A stretch of 53,782 nt of DNA from Chromera velia (lineage: Eukaryota; Sar; Chromeraceae): positions 1-53,782 of the forward strand of contig JAHBMJ010000214.1 of NCBI GenBank assembly GCA_018398765.1. Reading direction: 5' to 3'. The translations under genes were made by a program, and so were the position numbers. This document shows positions 33,078 through 46,374 of this stretch, piece after piece (positions within the stretch are counted from its first letter, which is position 1; the number at the start of each line of letters is the position of its first letter). A model generated the notes under the pieces. The model made no database searches. It was given only the letters and a program-made list of their open reading frames with translations, and had not been told where the DNA came from.

Positions 33078-35585
33078 ATGAAATTAAAAACTATATTTGC
33101 TGCGCTGGAAGTCTATAAGTTGTTTTGACAAAATCTACCCAAAACCATCTTTACACATCTTTCTCTCAGATCTCCTAAACCAATGGTGTATCTTTCGACC
33201 AAAATAATTTTAAGTCAACTTAGCTATTATAGACACCTACTTAGACAAACTAGTAGGTATGATTTATACGAAACCCAATTACTGGGTAGTTTATATCTTT
33301 ACACTGGACAAATTTTAAATATGCAAACAGGTGAAGGGAAGACACTTACAGCAGTCTTACCATTATTATTACATGCAGAAATGAATCAAAGTACTCATAT
33401 GTTGACTACCAATGACTACTTAGCAAAACGTGATTTCAATTGATTTACAGAAATCATTAAAGTCCTACCTTTTACAACGGGCTTAATCTTGACAAGTACC
33501 TCCTTGAAAGGGAGGTATACTCAATACCTAAAAAATATAACGTACTTAAATAATACAGAAGTAGGATTCGATTTTTTAAGAGAATTGATTCAACTTAGTC
33601 CAGGTGGGGTGCGGTTACCATCTTTTTATTTTGGATTAGTCGATGAAGTTGATAGTGTATTGTTAGATAGTGCTAATACACCTATGCTTTTGAGTTCCGC
33701 CATATATTCACAGCACAAATCGAATAGTTTAACTGAAATTGTCATTGATGAGCTAGTTAAATTTTTCCGCTTTAGACAAGATTTTTTAGTGGATCTTACA
33801 ACCAAAGGAGTCTTTGTTACCAACTGTGGTTTAAGATTTATTGCAGCTTTTTTAAACTTAAGCCATCTTCCATCTTTTAAAACACTATTGCGACAAATTA
33901 TCGAGTTTGTACCTTTCTTAATTAATTCACTTAGAGCTCGTTTATTTTTTAAACGCTTAAAAGACTATTTAATCTTGAATAAGGGCTTACAAATAATAGA
34001 TAAACTAACCGGAAGAGTTCTTCCGGGAAGACGCTGAAATAAGGGTTTACATCAAGCCCTTGAAAGTAAAGAATGTTTGAAAATTAATCCTGAAACTATG
34101 ACTTTAGCCACTATAACCTACCAAAATTTATATAATTTATATCCTATCTTAAGTGGGATGACAGGTACGACGAGTGGTACCTACAAGGAATTCAGAGAAA
34201 TTTTCGGATTAGAAATAAAACAACTTCCCAACTTTAGAGCTTCATTCCGTACTTACAGCCAAACCCAAATCCTACAATCGGAGTTAACAAAATGACGATT
34301 AGTTGCTGTCAGTACAAAATTACAGAGTCTTCAATGTGGTATTCCAACTTTAATTATTACACCTACGATAGATAAATCAGATTTAGTTTCCGAACTCTTT
34401 CTTTATAACCGGCTTCCTCACCAGTTATTAAATGCAAAGCCGGGGTATGCCCGCTATGAACAAAAAATTCTTAATATTGCAGGTCGTAAAGCAAGTGTAA
34501 CACTCAGCACTCGAATGCTTAGTCGTGGAATTGATATTAATCTAGGGGGAGAAGCTGCTTATATGTTAAATCGAGAAAAAAGTTACCTGACTAATACTTA
34601 TCAGCCTAATAATATAGCTTTAATAATTTTCTGAAAAAATTATAAGTTAAAGGCTTTAAGCAAAGCAGGTTTTCAAAACTTATTACTGCGATCCTCTATC
34701 CAACTATGAAAAAAAAGCCCCTTACCTAAACTTCCAAGATTCTATTATGAACGTTATGCCGCAATTAGATTTACCTTACTTTTTAATAAATTTTATCTGT
34801 ATAAACTTTTACAAGAAGTTGAACTTCAAGCTTTATTAAAATCTAAGGGCTTATTTGTATTAAATACAGAGATTAGTGAAACTAAACGTATTGATGATCA
34901 AATCGCAGGACGCGGGGCAAGACAGGGGGCTCCTGGACTCTATCAACTTTTTTTAAGTTTAGATGACTATTTTATTAAAGAAAATATCTCCTCCAAACTG
35001 CAGGAGCTATTCCATTTTACACGTGGACGCCAGCCAATCTACCTTAATGAATCTGCTTTTAGTTCAGCCCAAATGTACATAAGTTCCACAAACGCTTTTA
35101 CACGCCAACAAAAATTTAATTGACAAATTAATTATAATAATTATGTAAAAGATCAACTTACAGCCTTTACTGCTTTAGAACAAATACCTTTTCCGTTTTG
35201 TGTTAACTTATCTCGTGAAAATACAAATTACCAAGGAAACGTGAGTAAACTTTTTGTCCGTGATCCCTCACAAAATGTTTTTTGAACGAGACGTAAATTC
35301 TGAATTCAATATGTAATTTTTACACTCTACCGAATAAATTGAGAAACCACTCATTTTCTCCGATATTTAGATATAAAAAAGCTCAAGCAGTACTGAAAAA
35401 CCCTAGCAGATTATTTTTTAATTTTATACGATCAGTTTGTTGAAAGTAATTTCATATATCAATTTAAAAGTCAAGAACTTTTATTATTATTGGTCGAATA
35501 TTTACATTTTTGACACTTATTTTTAAATGATTTATACAGGCAATATGCCCTTTTGATCTGGAAAGATTTCCACCTACTAGATTAG
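33078..35585 (+). CDS. secA: Preprotein translocase ATPase SecA
   Basis: Motor ATPase that pushes proteins through the thylakoid SecY channel. The 835-aa product has [19 protein letters not shown] (Walker A), [34 protein letters not shown] (DEAD-like motif), [26 protein letters not shown] and [13 protein letters not shown] (arginine-finger region). TGA codons are read as Trp (GRRW, KRDFNW). Start taken at ATG 33078, the first after an in-frame TAA; a second ATG at 33183 would begin just before the conserved part. The C-terminal zinc-binding tail of bacterial SecA is not seen. Stops at TAG. Confidence 0.96.
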
Positions 35586-36080
35586 TAAAAAGTTGCGATC
35601 TAAAGAATGGAGGCTTACGTGCCATAAATTTTTAGTGCAAAAAACGTGACTTCCGCAAGTAGTGATGTTGTCAAACTACCGGTGTCAAGCTTGGCTCAAA
35701 ATAGCATAGTGAATTGATCCAAGTGTACCACGCAAATCGTGATTAAAACGTATTAAGCTAGTCTAATTTCCTAATCACCTTATAAAAAAATAACCACTTA
35801 AAAAAATTTGAACTATATCCATAATATATAGTTACCTTGCAATAGTAAGCAAATTCCCTAACGACAAAAGAAAAAAGAAAGATACCGTGGAGACTGGCTT
35901 ACTAACTTTCTCCGTAACATGGTCATTTTTTGTTTCCTATGGTAAGCAAATTCCCTAACGATAAAAGAAAAAAGAAAGATACCGTGGAGACTGGCTTACT
36001 ACCTTTCTCCGTAACATGGTCATTTCAAAAGCCTCCTTTGTTAACTTTGTCTGTTTTACAAATAAAAAAGAAAACTAAAA
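35586..36080. other. Spacer with an 84-nt direct repeat
   Basis: Noncoding stretch between secA and rps14 with no other recognised gene. Its main content is a near-identical repeat pair described separately. Confidence 0.6.
35845..36025 (+). repeat. Tandem-spaced direct repeat, two ~84-nt units
   Basis: Unit 1 at 35845-35928 and unit 2 at 35942-36025 start 97 nt apart and differ at about two positions. Each begins GTAAGCAAATTCCC and contains GGAGACTGGCTTAC, so GTAAGC and GCTTAC form an inverted pair inside each unit. Internal GGAGA and TCTCC can also pair, suggesting a hairpin. No coding function is seen. Confidence 0.9.
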
Positions 36081-36380
36081 ATCAGTGTTGCAAAAATCTC
36101 TAGAGCGAATAAAGCCAAAATTATTCACAACAAACATATAAATAAAACAAAGCACATAAAACAAAATCTTGCAATACAACCTTCATGAGGACATATGTAT
36201 CAAGCTTTTTGACTTTTACATAAGTCTCCTACAAATAAAAATGCTAATAAGAAGCAACGTCTTTGTCCCGGTTCAAACTATTCGCGTGCTTTTAATAGAT
36301 TTACCGGCTTATCTCGACATTATCTAAAAAAAATGATTCATACCCAAAACTTACCGGGTTTTCGTTTATCTTCTTGATAA
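36081..36380 (+). CDS. rps14: 30S ribosomal protein S14
   Basis: Head protein of the small subunit. The C-terminal half matches plastid S14: KKQRLCPGSNYSRAFNRFTG (for the RCRLTGRPRGVYRKFG region), LSRHYLKKMIHTQNLPGF and the terminal SSW. The terminal Trp is TGA immediately followed by TAA, a neat demonstration of the code. No ATG lies near the N-terminus. The frame opens after a TAA at 36063, and the best start-like codon is ATC at 36081, giving ~99 aa, the usual size. Confidence 0.85.
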
Positions 36381-36447
36381 ACACCAAATTCCTTTGAGCC
36401 ACTTAACAAAGATTGCTTAATTTTCATTAGGTTCGAAATTGATCCCA

Positions 36448-37170
36448 ATGTTTCTAAATTTCTCTATTGCCGTTCATTATTGTTGAAATATTTGTAATTT
36501 TACATTTCATGGAGAAACATTATTAATGCAATGATTATTTTTTAGTCTGTTTAATTATTTCTTTCTAAGGTATTGATATCAATATGATTTTTATATTTGT
36601 AAAAACAAAGGTTTTAATCTTATTTCTTTTTTTTGAGCCTATATTACCTTTCGGTATTTTTATAAACAACAGAACACAAATCTTAATTTGCTACATCCTT
36701 GTAATATGGGTGAAGCTTTTATTTGGAGTACTTATATTTTTGTTTGGTTTAGTTTTATTTTTTTTGAAAATTGAGTAGGTGTAATTTTTCCAAAATTTCT
36801 TTTTCATCTTCCATTAGTCGACTTAACAGCTGCTACCGCAGATATTAATACTACAGTAGGTTTAGCGTTATTGGTTGTCATTAGTTCTTTTTATCAACGT
36901 TATAAAACCGAAGGAATTTGATTTGTAAAAAATTATTTAGAACCATTACCTTTACTCTTGCCATTAAACATTGTCGAAGAATTTACGAAACCTCTATCCT
37001 TAAGTTTTCGTTTATTTGGCAACATTTTAGCGGATGAGTTGACAGGCCTGGTTATAACTTCCCTCATTCCTTTAGGTATACCGATTCCGTTAATTGCTTT
37101 AGGTTTATTTGCGGGATATATCCAAACCATTATTTTCATTAATTTAACGTTTGATTATATTTTTGAATAG
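36448..37170 (+). CDS. atpI: ATP synthase CF0 subunit a
   Basis: Membrane subunit forming the proton half-channels. The 240-aa product contains [48 protein letters not shown] (with the essential Arg), [13 protein letters not shown] and a final helix ending FDYIFE. TGA is Trp in FENWVG and EGIWF. ATG at 36448 is the first after an in-frame TAA. The segment between residues ~40 and ~90 is unusually Phe/Tyr-rich and divergent. TAG stop; rpl11 follows. Confidence 0.96.
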
Positions 37171-37297
37171 TACAATGGGTCGTTTTTAAATAAAATGCGT
37201 GGCTACTGCTTCTCATTAATAACTTTAAACTTGAAATTCTTAGACCTTATCCTGATTGAATGATTTTTTTTAGTTAACAAACTTTTTTGTCGTTTTT

Positions 37298-37714
37298 ATA
37301 AAAAAGCTTAAAACTCTTTTAAAATTGTCTTTAGAAGCAAAAAAAGCTAACCCATCTCCACCCGTCGGTCCTATTTTAGGTCAATATGGTGTGAATTTAG
37401 GCCTTTTCTGTTCTACCTATAACGATCTTACTAAAAATTTGGAAGGAATCGTGCCTGTAGAAATCTCTATCTTTAATGATAAAAGCTTTACTTTAAATCT
37501 TAAAACCGCACCGACCAGTATTTTATTGCTTAAACAATTAAAAAAAACCAAAGGATCTAGTAAACCCAATTTACAGAAAATTGGCCAATTAAAGATCTCA
37601 GAATTATTCCCAATTGCAGAAACTAAGTTAAAAGAATTAAATACAAAAAACCTAACCCAGGCTGTCTTGAGTATTCAAGGGACCGCTCAAAGTTTAGGAA
37701 TTAGTATTGTGTAA
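37298..37714 (+). CDS. rpl11: 50S ribosomal protein L11
   Basis: GTPase-centre protein at the base of the L7/L12 stalk. Motifs are NPSPPVGPILGQYGVNLGLFC, VPVEISIFNDKSFTLNLKT and the C-terminal LSIQGTAQSLGI. A TTG at 37325 is possible, but an ATA at 37298 places 20 residues before PPVGP, as in the family, so I prefer it. About 138 aa, normal size. TAA stop. Confidence 0.92.
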   Translation: MKKLKTLLKLSLEAKKANPSPPVGPILGQYGVNLGLFCSTYNDLTKNLEGIVPVEISIFNDKSFTLNLKTAPTSILLLKQLKKTKGSSKPNLQKIGQLKISELFPIAETKLKELNTKNLTQAVLSIQGTAQSLGISIV

Positions 37715-37756
37715 AGTTATTTAATACGTATATTCTAGGCAAAGCCTTTTAAGAAA

Positions 37757-40700
37757 GTGATATCTTTGACAGCCTTACCTAAAGCTTTGGATTTATCCAA
37801 TAGTGTAGCGACTACCTTTCATCAATTTAATAGTGAAGGATTGTTAAGAATATTAGAAGATTTAATTCCGTCAGCTTTCTATTTAGATTCCTGCGTTATT
37901 TATTGCTTCCCCGAGTTATGTTCTTTTGAAATCAGTAGTGCAAATCCGTCACATTTAATCGAAGTTTGATTACCTATTTGTTGTAAACTTTGTACTAACC
38001 GACACACAAATACGACAATTCAGTACGCTAGCAAAACTACGGAATGTTACACAAAATTACATCTTTTAGATGTTCCTACCACCTCATCTACCCACACTTT
38101 AACTTTAAATAATTTAAAACGTATAGCCATAAGCCAATTTATGGCAAAAAAAAGTCCGTATGTAAAACCAGGATATCTGACAGAAACACTTTGAAAAGAA
38201 CCTGAAACCTCTTCTTGATCTAAGAACGTTCGGCCAAAAAATAGTTTGACCGAATGAAAAACGAGAAAAAAAAAGAAATCTAAGATAAAGGCCAAATATA
38301 AATTATTTAAAAGAAAAAAGAATATTAAATTAAAGAATTTAAGCCTAAAGCGACCAAAAGCATTTCTGCAAGAAAAATGATTGCATACAAAAACAAAAAT
38401 CTTCACGCGTAACTTAGTTTTTCAACCAACAACAGATATAAGTTACACTCATCCCACTTCTAAAGCGTTTGATTGTTTAATGTTAACTGGGATAAGCAAT
38501 CTTATGTTTTTGACCTTCCAACAGCACAAAATTGTTACCTACTTAGTGAAAAAACAAATTACTCGATCTGCTCTACGCTTATATCTGATAGGTAGAAATT
38601 ATGTACAGGTCGAACTTGATAATATGAAAGTAAAGCCGAGGCTCACTCTGTTAGTCTCATGAAATGGGTTTCGTTATCAGTTTCAATGACCTTTATTTAG
38701 TCATTTATATAGTGGCACGACAATATCCATCGAAGCGTTTTGGTATTTATGAAATCTCCCTCCCAATAATAGGCTAACCCATTCAGTCCAGTGGCAATTC
38801 AAACCTCAAAATCGTCAGATTCAATATGCTCTGACTAATTGATATGCTTTGGCATGAACTAATTTGTGGTTTAAGTCATCTTGATCTAGGCAACTAACAT
38901 CAAGTACTATAGATTCCAAACCTTTGTGGAAATGTGTTTTATTCTACCGATCCGAAAATTGAGACAAAACACAACATTCGAAAGGGAACGCAATTTACCA
39001 AATCGATGGACTCTCAAGATTTTGTATCCGTTATATGAATGTGTTACGTCATCAGTTACGGCCAATGAGACAGAGGTCTGTAGGTTGAGTTCCCGAAATG
39101 TTTTCGTCTCAATCTATCGTCCCATGAGTAAAAAAAAACCCGGTTCAAGATACTCAAGGTCCCTCCGATAAGCAAGAGTTGGTAGCCAAACTTTCACGAA
39201 AACTTGTTCCACCTATTCGGTTATCCGCTATGGATTTAGATTTTCTTTATTATACATTATGAGATATTGCAAGAGTTAAAAAAGATCTTGATTTTACAAA
39301 ACACATTAACTATAAGGGAATTTTTGGTTTTAACGGCCATCTTTGTCGGCATATAGCACGGCAAGGAAAAACCTGAAGTCGAATTTTTTATCAACATGTG
39401 CAAACGTGAAATAAATTATTACAATTTGGCCATTTGAAACGGTGACCATCAGAACAACGCTTGGTAAATGTTGGGATTTTTAGTAGTGATTTATGACATT
39501 GGCGTCTGTATCAGATTCAGACTCGAACGTTGCTTTCAAGGAGCAATAAAAAGCGACAACTAAAACAAAAGATCAAAATAACAAAACCTTTAGTGGCGTC
39601 TCCATATCCACATTTCCCACACGAAGCAAGCCGAGAAGTAAATTGACTACAATCTTTAAGTTTTTATAATCTTGTGCGTAAAACAAGAAATAAAATTCAC
39701 AAATTGAGACCGAAACTGGTCTCAACGAAAAGTTTAGGTTTAAACCATTGATCTTTATTTTTCTGGTTTAGGTTCCTTTTAATAACTAACACAGCTATGC
39801 CAAATTTGTTATATAATCAGTTAAGTTTTGTAACTTTATTACCTACAGAATGAAGCGTAAGAGAATTTTTAATAGAAAGCCCTCTTTTACAGTACTTGGA
39901 TGAAATCAATCCTTTGACCGAAATTGTCCATAAACGGCGTATAAGTGCTCTAGGACTTGGAGGGATATCTGCAAATAGAGAAAGACCGGAAACTGAAGAA
40001 CGGGATGTATATCCAAGTTATTACGGGAAACTTTGTGCAGTGGAAACTTTAGAGGGGGAAAGAGCTGGTTTAGTAGTTTCACATACGATTTTTTCACGTT
40101 TAACTCGTAACCACAATTTAAGTATTGCGCATTTTTCTCTTCTACATGGGCGCCTCGAACCAACCTTAAAATTTTTAAATTTTACCGAAGCCTCAACAAA
40201 TGCTATGCCGTATTACAAAATTGTGAAACGGCGTTCTAAAATTTTCAATGGCCTGCGGCATTTATTTGGAACAGGTGAATACGCCTTCACAAAACTTCAT
40301 CTTCATTTTCGCTATCTTCCTATGAGTCATACAGTGATGTTTTCTCCGGCCGCCGCTTTAACGCCTTTTATGTTTCATAATGATCCTACTCGTACTCTAA
40401 TGGCAGCAAATATGCAACGACAGGCAACCCCCTTACTTTATACTCAACCATCTGCTCTTAGTTTTGGCCTAGAAAGTACTTGAAGTGTTGATACAGCTTA
40501 TACAGCTATTTCACTGAATGAGGGTATTGTTATGACTAGTTCCCCTTGACAAATTGAGGTTCGCGATATAGCTTATCGTGATATTCAATATTTACTCAAA
40601 AATTTGCTTCAAACAAACCAATCTACGGTTAATCAACAAGTCCCGTGCGTTTGACCCGGGGAACGGATTTTTCCTGGTCAATTATTGACTTCGGGATACG

Positions 40701-42022
40701 CTCAAAAAAATTATGAATTAGCTTTAGGCATAAACACTCGAGTTTGTTATGGTGTTTATTATGGTTATACTTTTGAAGATGCTATCCTGTTAAACAGTAC
40801 ATGTATACAAAAGCATATGTTTACGAGTCTTCAGTTGTATGAAAAAAAATTATTGTTAGGTAATCTCTCTCATACCTCTTTAATGTCTTTATTACTCCCT
40901 CAAGAAAGTCTTATAAACGTATCTTCACACGGAATGTTAAAACCAAATTCGTTAATTTATCCTTCTCAGCTACTTATAAGTAAAATTGAGGATACGCGCC
41001 CCAACTTCTTAACTGAAAAATCGTGAAAAACCGTACCAAAACATTACCATAAAATTGATTCATATATTTATGATCAACAACGAGAATTCTTTGAGAATGC
41101 TTCGATATACGCCTTAGAATCGGATCAAGGTAGGCTTATCTCTTTATCACATTGACAAGATGGTTGATTACAAGAACCTCAGATTACTTTTTTAGTAGGA
41201 CATTTAATGCTGATGCAGTTAGGTGATAAAGTGTGTGGTAAGCATGGCAATAAAGGCATTGTTTCGGCTCTGTTGGATACCCCTGATATGCCATATTTAG
41301 AAGACGGAACCTCTCCAGACATGATTGTTAGTGCTTTAGGGGTTCCTTCTCGAATGAATATCGGACAGTTGTATGAATGTATTTTAGGATTGACGGCTGA
41401 ATGATTAAATAGTCGCTTGAAATATAGCCAAGACGATAAATTATTTTGCGGCGAACAATATTTAAGGGAAAACATATATAATTTAATGAAACAAGTGGCT
41501 CTTTTTACAAATAACGCTTGATTTTATAATCCTTATAATCCTGGTAAAATATTACTTCGGGAAGGGGCATCAGGGCAGTTAATTCAGGGCGGGGTGTTTT
41601 ATGGCATGACTTATTTATTTAAGTTAATCCATATGGTAGAAAAAAAAATTCATACGCGTCCTGTCGGTCCTTATACCCTGATTACGCAACAGCCACCACG
41701 TGGTCGTCGCCAGGAGGGAGGTCAAAGATTAGGAGAGATGGAAGTCTGAGCAATTCAAGCTTTTTCTGCAAGTTACACTCTAAAAGAACTACTAGTCCTA
41801 AAATCAGATGATCTATTTTATAGACAACAAATTCATGATCGCTTAGTTTCAGCTGAAAAACTTAGTTTTGGCTATTCCGAAACTTTCAAATTGTTAATCC
41901 GAGATTTAAATATTCTCGGCGTAGGTGTCTCCTTTAATTTGCCACATACAAGTTGTCAACCGCTCCTCGATGGAGACATAACTAAACAAATTTTTGATGT
42001 ATTTGAAACAAGTGTTAGTTAA
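37757..42022 (+). CDS. rpoB: RNA polymerase beta subunit
   Basis: Catalytic-core subunit of plastid-encoded RNA polymerase. GTG start at 37757. Downstream conserved blocks are [89 protein letters not shown] and [19 protein letters not shown]. The product is 1421 aa, against ~1070-1100 for most plastid RpoB; the extra length is mainly in the first 700 residues (fork and lobe regions), where similarity is weak. The frame was checked through 38642-39360 and contains only TGA. Stops at TAA, followed by rpoC1 as in bacteria. Confidence 0.96.
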
Positions 42023-42152
42023 AAATAAACTGTGAAAAATGGCGTTCGTACTGGACCAATTGTTCGAACAATCTAATATGACGTTTATGTGCAGGAGCAA
42101 GTTGTTCGTTAACTTGAAGAATGGATTCATGCTTTTGTAAAAGCCTAGATAT

Positions 42153-45100
42153 ATAAGGTTAGAAGACAAACTTAACAAAAGAATCATAGATTTGTGTAAG
42201 ATAGATTTTTGATCGATCCCTGATTTAGAAGATTATCTGCCACCAACGGTCATATCCCCTTTTCATCTTGATGGGGGACTAGAAAGTTCGAAAGGCTATG
42301 TATTTGGTTCTTCTACTATACGGAAAACTAGTTTCGAATCTTTATCGTTTGCTCTTTTATCTCCGTCTAAAGTTTTAGCCTGATCCATTAGGATTCTTCC
42401 TAATTTTTGATCAAAATTCGATCCGGCTTGAAAACAGACCAAATCGTATTTACTGCACGGGGAAGTATCTGATCCTAGGTTAATGAGTCGATTTTCTATA
42501 TTCGAAGATGCAGTAATCGCTATTGAAAGAGTGTCGCTACTTCCTCTTTATACCATTTTATATAGACTTAAAGGAATTTTATTTGAATATGGGCTTGACA
42601 AACGTCTTATTTCATTTAGTAACAGCACTTGAGTTGAAAATAACGTTTCTGGAGCTCATAGATATTGAGAAATTAAAGATAACTGATTACAATTTCGACC
42701 ATTTATTCCAGAACTTGTTAAATTATCAATTTTACAAGAATTAAGTATGTATGGCTGTAAAGGAGAAATTTCGGTACCTTTACCTAAACAGAAGACAAAG
42801 ACTTTTAGTGAAAAAGGGCTTTATTCTGAACAAATTTTTGGCCCTTTAACGTCATTTTGTTGTGCTTGTCATTTAATTCAAAATTTTAGTGCCGATGAAA
42901 TTAGTGCCCTGTCTATTGATCCCTTCAATAATTTGTGTCCCATTTGTTATGTTGAAGCCACAAATACTGAAGTTCGTCGACATCGACTCGGTATTATATC
43001 ATTTAAATCTCCTATGGTGCATCCTTGGTATGTATATAACAATCCTTCTTATTTAGCCTTATTCCTCAATATTCCGACACAAATGCTATTTGATATACTC
43101 AATTTGGAACCAATTTTAGGCGAGTTAGCTTTACCCAAGCATGCTTTATATTTACCTAGCATTTTTCTTAATAGTTTTGAAAATGTTAAGGGTTTTCAGA
43201 ACTGACATGAAACTTATGTAGAAAAACCTACCTTATCAGGACGAGAAAAAAACTTAGCTTTACGAAAGTGAAACCGTACATATTGACATGAAAAAGTTTT
43301 CCCAGTTTGATTAAAATCCAAAAAAGTTTCGCACAAGTATTTTAGTTTTTTTTATAATAATTTATTTAAAGATTTTACCAATATTTTATATATTCAACTT
43401 TTACCATTAGAATATTTGTATACGCTTTTAAATTTGATTGAAAGATTTTTATGTACACCGGTACACATTTTTTCTCGTTACACTAAATGAACAAGACTTT
43501 TTCAAGACTTATTTTTACGTACTTATGTAAATTATAGTTTTATTGTCGAAAGTCTATCTGTACGCTTAGATTATGCACCTTTTATTAAATTATGTTTGTT
43601 TACAAAGAAACAACCCGTGTCGATACCCACGTATGCTAAATCTCGATATATGTTAATCAACAAATTGGGTGGAAGTGTTTTGGATATGAGGCGTCAATTA
43701 GTACAACTTATTGCGAGTGAAGAATTTAATATGGACGGAAACTCTACACTTTATGACGCCTCATTGCCGCCTTTCTCTTTTTTTCATTCGAATTTTGCTG
43801 GTTGAGAGGGATTTATACCTCAATTTAATAATATTAAAATACAATCATGTAAGTTATTAGGACATCTTAATAGTACCCATGCTATGCGCTCCGTTTTGGG
43901 ATCACATATTTTTTATAAAAATCCTATTTCTCTAGTTATAAAAAGTTTAAAAAGTATGTTCTACAAGGTATGTTTACAATATACCTTTCTAATTACGGAT
44001 ATTCAACCCTTCGATGGTATTATTGAACCAATTATGCAGTATCGGGATTGACCCAATTATAAAGTTGAAACAACGAGGAGTAACAAACAACCAGCGTCTA
44101 TTATTTTTAAGGGAGAATACACTATTTCTCGAGACTCATTATTAAGTTACTGGCAGCATTGATACACTATATGACAAACATTACAAGTTTTTCGTGTGAC
44201 TGAAGAAAATTGATTTCATCATTTAATTCAGCGTTATTTAGTTCCCTTACTTTTATCCCGTATGCCCCCACTCAATCCTAAGCAAGATAAACGTCCAGTT
44301 TCTACTCTTCTTACTCAACGGTTGGATAAATTTTATCTTCAAGAACCGAAAAAACCAGTGCTCTCAATTCTCCCGCATACCAAAAAAAGACGGTTAAAAA
44401 AACAAAGGAAAATTTTGTATTGATTTATGACTCACAAAGAGGAGTGATTAAACTTTTTCTTTGAGTCTAAACTACACAAGCACAATTTAGTAGAGGATTT
44501 TACTTTAATACCCCCACCATATGATCTTCATTTGATGACGTTTCAAGCGTTGATGAATGAACGTAGAAAAGTTCCTTATTGTAAGTATCGTTGAAAGTAC
44601 TGTACTTTGGGAACTTACCTCCCTAAATTTTGATATGTGTTTACCAGTTTTCATTCTGTCACAACGAATGACCATATGCTCCAGACTTATGGCCAGTTCC
44701 GTAGAAATCGAACATTAACACATACACCGCCCTCTATTGCTAGTGGAGCGACGGTAATTTTTGATTATCTAGGGCGCAAGTATACGCCGTACCGATATAG
44801 TTGAAATTTAAATAGTCCTTTATTTTTTAAAGCGCGGACTTCAACCCATAATTCTGGCATTTCTTGAACATTTAGAACAGTCCAATGAATGCAGAAGCGA
44901 TTATGTTTTATCTTTCATCTATTAAAACTACATCCTAGTTGGTTTTTTTTTGTGTATTTGCCAGTGTTACCTCCTGGATTAAGGCCTATTTATCAGGTAA
45001 GTTTTTTAACTTATACACTCTCAGATTTAACAAAACAATATCGGTCTTTATTGATTCGAAATCAACGTCTTTGTGAACCTTTAAACACCACCTTAAATTT

Positions 45101-46205
45101 AACTTTATACAATAACTTATTTTTACAAGAGAGTATTAATTTTTTATTTAACCACTTCGGGCCACGTAGTTCATGAAATTCGTCGAGATGACGGCCTTCA
45201 AAAGGATTAGTTCTTTTAAAACAATACCAAGGTAAATATGGACGGTTTCGATTTAATTTATTAGGCAAACGAATTGATTATTCCGCGCGTTCAGTGATTA
45301 CTTCAGGATCTGGTTTACCCTTTTCTTATTGTACAATACCATTACAAATGGGCTTTAAATTGTTGGAACCTATGTGGGTAAATCGCATGTTAGAATTTTG
45401 TTTAGTCCAAGAAGAAAATTTAGAGGAAGGATATGTCGATCCATCCTTGTTAAGTGAGCAGGACAATTGAGACGACCTTCAAGTCTATGACGACCTTTTA
45501 GACGAAGACGAAACCTCAGAGGAAATAAATTTAGAACAATCATTGGTTGCCAACGAACAAATGTTATGACCAGAAACCCTTTCACGAAACTTACTTCAGG
45601 AGTTAATTCAAAATCGATTAATTTTAATTAATAGGGCCCCTACGCTACACCGAATGAATTTTCAAGCTTTTCACGGCTTACCAAATTTGGCTCGCAATTT
45701 GGGGTTTTATCCTGTTGCATGTAGTTCATTCAATGCGGATTTTGATGGAGATCAAACTGCTATCTTTATGCCTTTATCTTTTGAAGTACTCTCAGAAGCT
45801 TACCATATCTTGCAGTTTAAACAAAATTTAATTTCGCCAGCCACTCAAAAATTACTTGGAAATGCCTCCCAAGATATAGTACTAGGAATGGTAAGTTTAA
45901 ATTCACCTAATGAAACACGCTATAAATCGTTAAGCCTATATTTTAGTAATTGAAATGACTTTAAAACCACGGCAAATCATGGCTTATTACCCTTACAATC
46001 GAAATCGTGAGTACGCATTATGTATAACTGTTTAACTCTGTCCAAAACCATCAATTATCAACACCTATTTTTACAAGATTTGTCGCTATATTATACATGA
46101 AACACCTGACAATGGAGGCTGAAGACTCATCAGTTGTCTCCAGATTGAAACAATTTATGAACAACATATTTGTACATACCACCCACTAACGCGTTAGAAT
46201 TTTAA
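42153..46205 (+). CDS. rpoC1: RNA polymerase beta' subunit (N-terminal part)
   Basis: Carries the catalytic Mg-binding loop NADFDGDQ (near 45736). Other motifs are SPSKVLAWSIRILPN near the N-terminus, ERDGLFCERIFGP-like SEKGLYSEQIFGP, the zinc region CCAC...CPIC, MVHPWYVYNNPSYLALFL, LLGKRIDYSARSVITSGSGL and NRAPTLHRMNFQAF. The product is ~1350 aa against ~620-680 usual, with a large unconserved insert between ~43200 and ~44900. No ATG precedes the conserved N-terminus: after TAA at 42138, ATA 42153 or TTG 42192 are the candidates. The last ATG choice at 42483 would lose conserved sequence. Confidence 0.93.
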
Positions 46206-46374
46206 AAACAGTCTAAAGTCCTTGAATTACGATTTTTTTATATCTTAAAGTTATTTAATACATGTATGCAGGATTCACTATAAAATTTTATTATATCGAC
46301 CTAATCTAAAATCATCTTGAGAATCTACGATTGATAAACTTTGAGGGACCAATTTTAAGCATCGGTTCTCACTT

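Noticed and set aside
36584..36778. Hydrophobic plus-strand 64-aa frame
   Set aside because: Out of frame with atpI, whose own frame is conserved through this segment once TGA is read as Trp.
38047..38406. Minus-strand hydrophobic 119-aa frame
   Set aside because: Antisense of rpoB in a Lys/Asn-rich stretch, which produces Phe/Leu-rich antisense frames.
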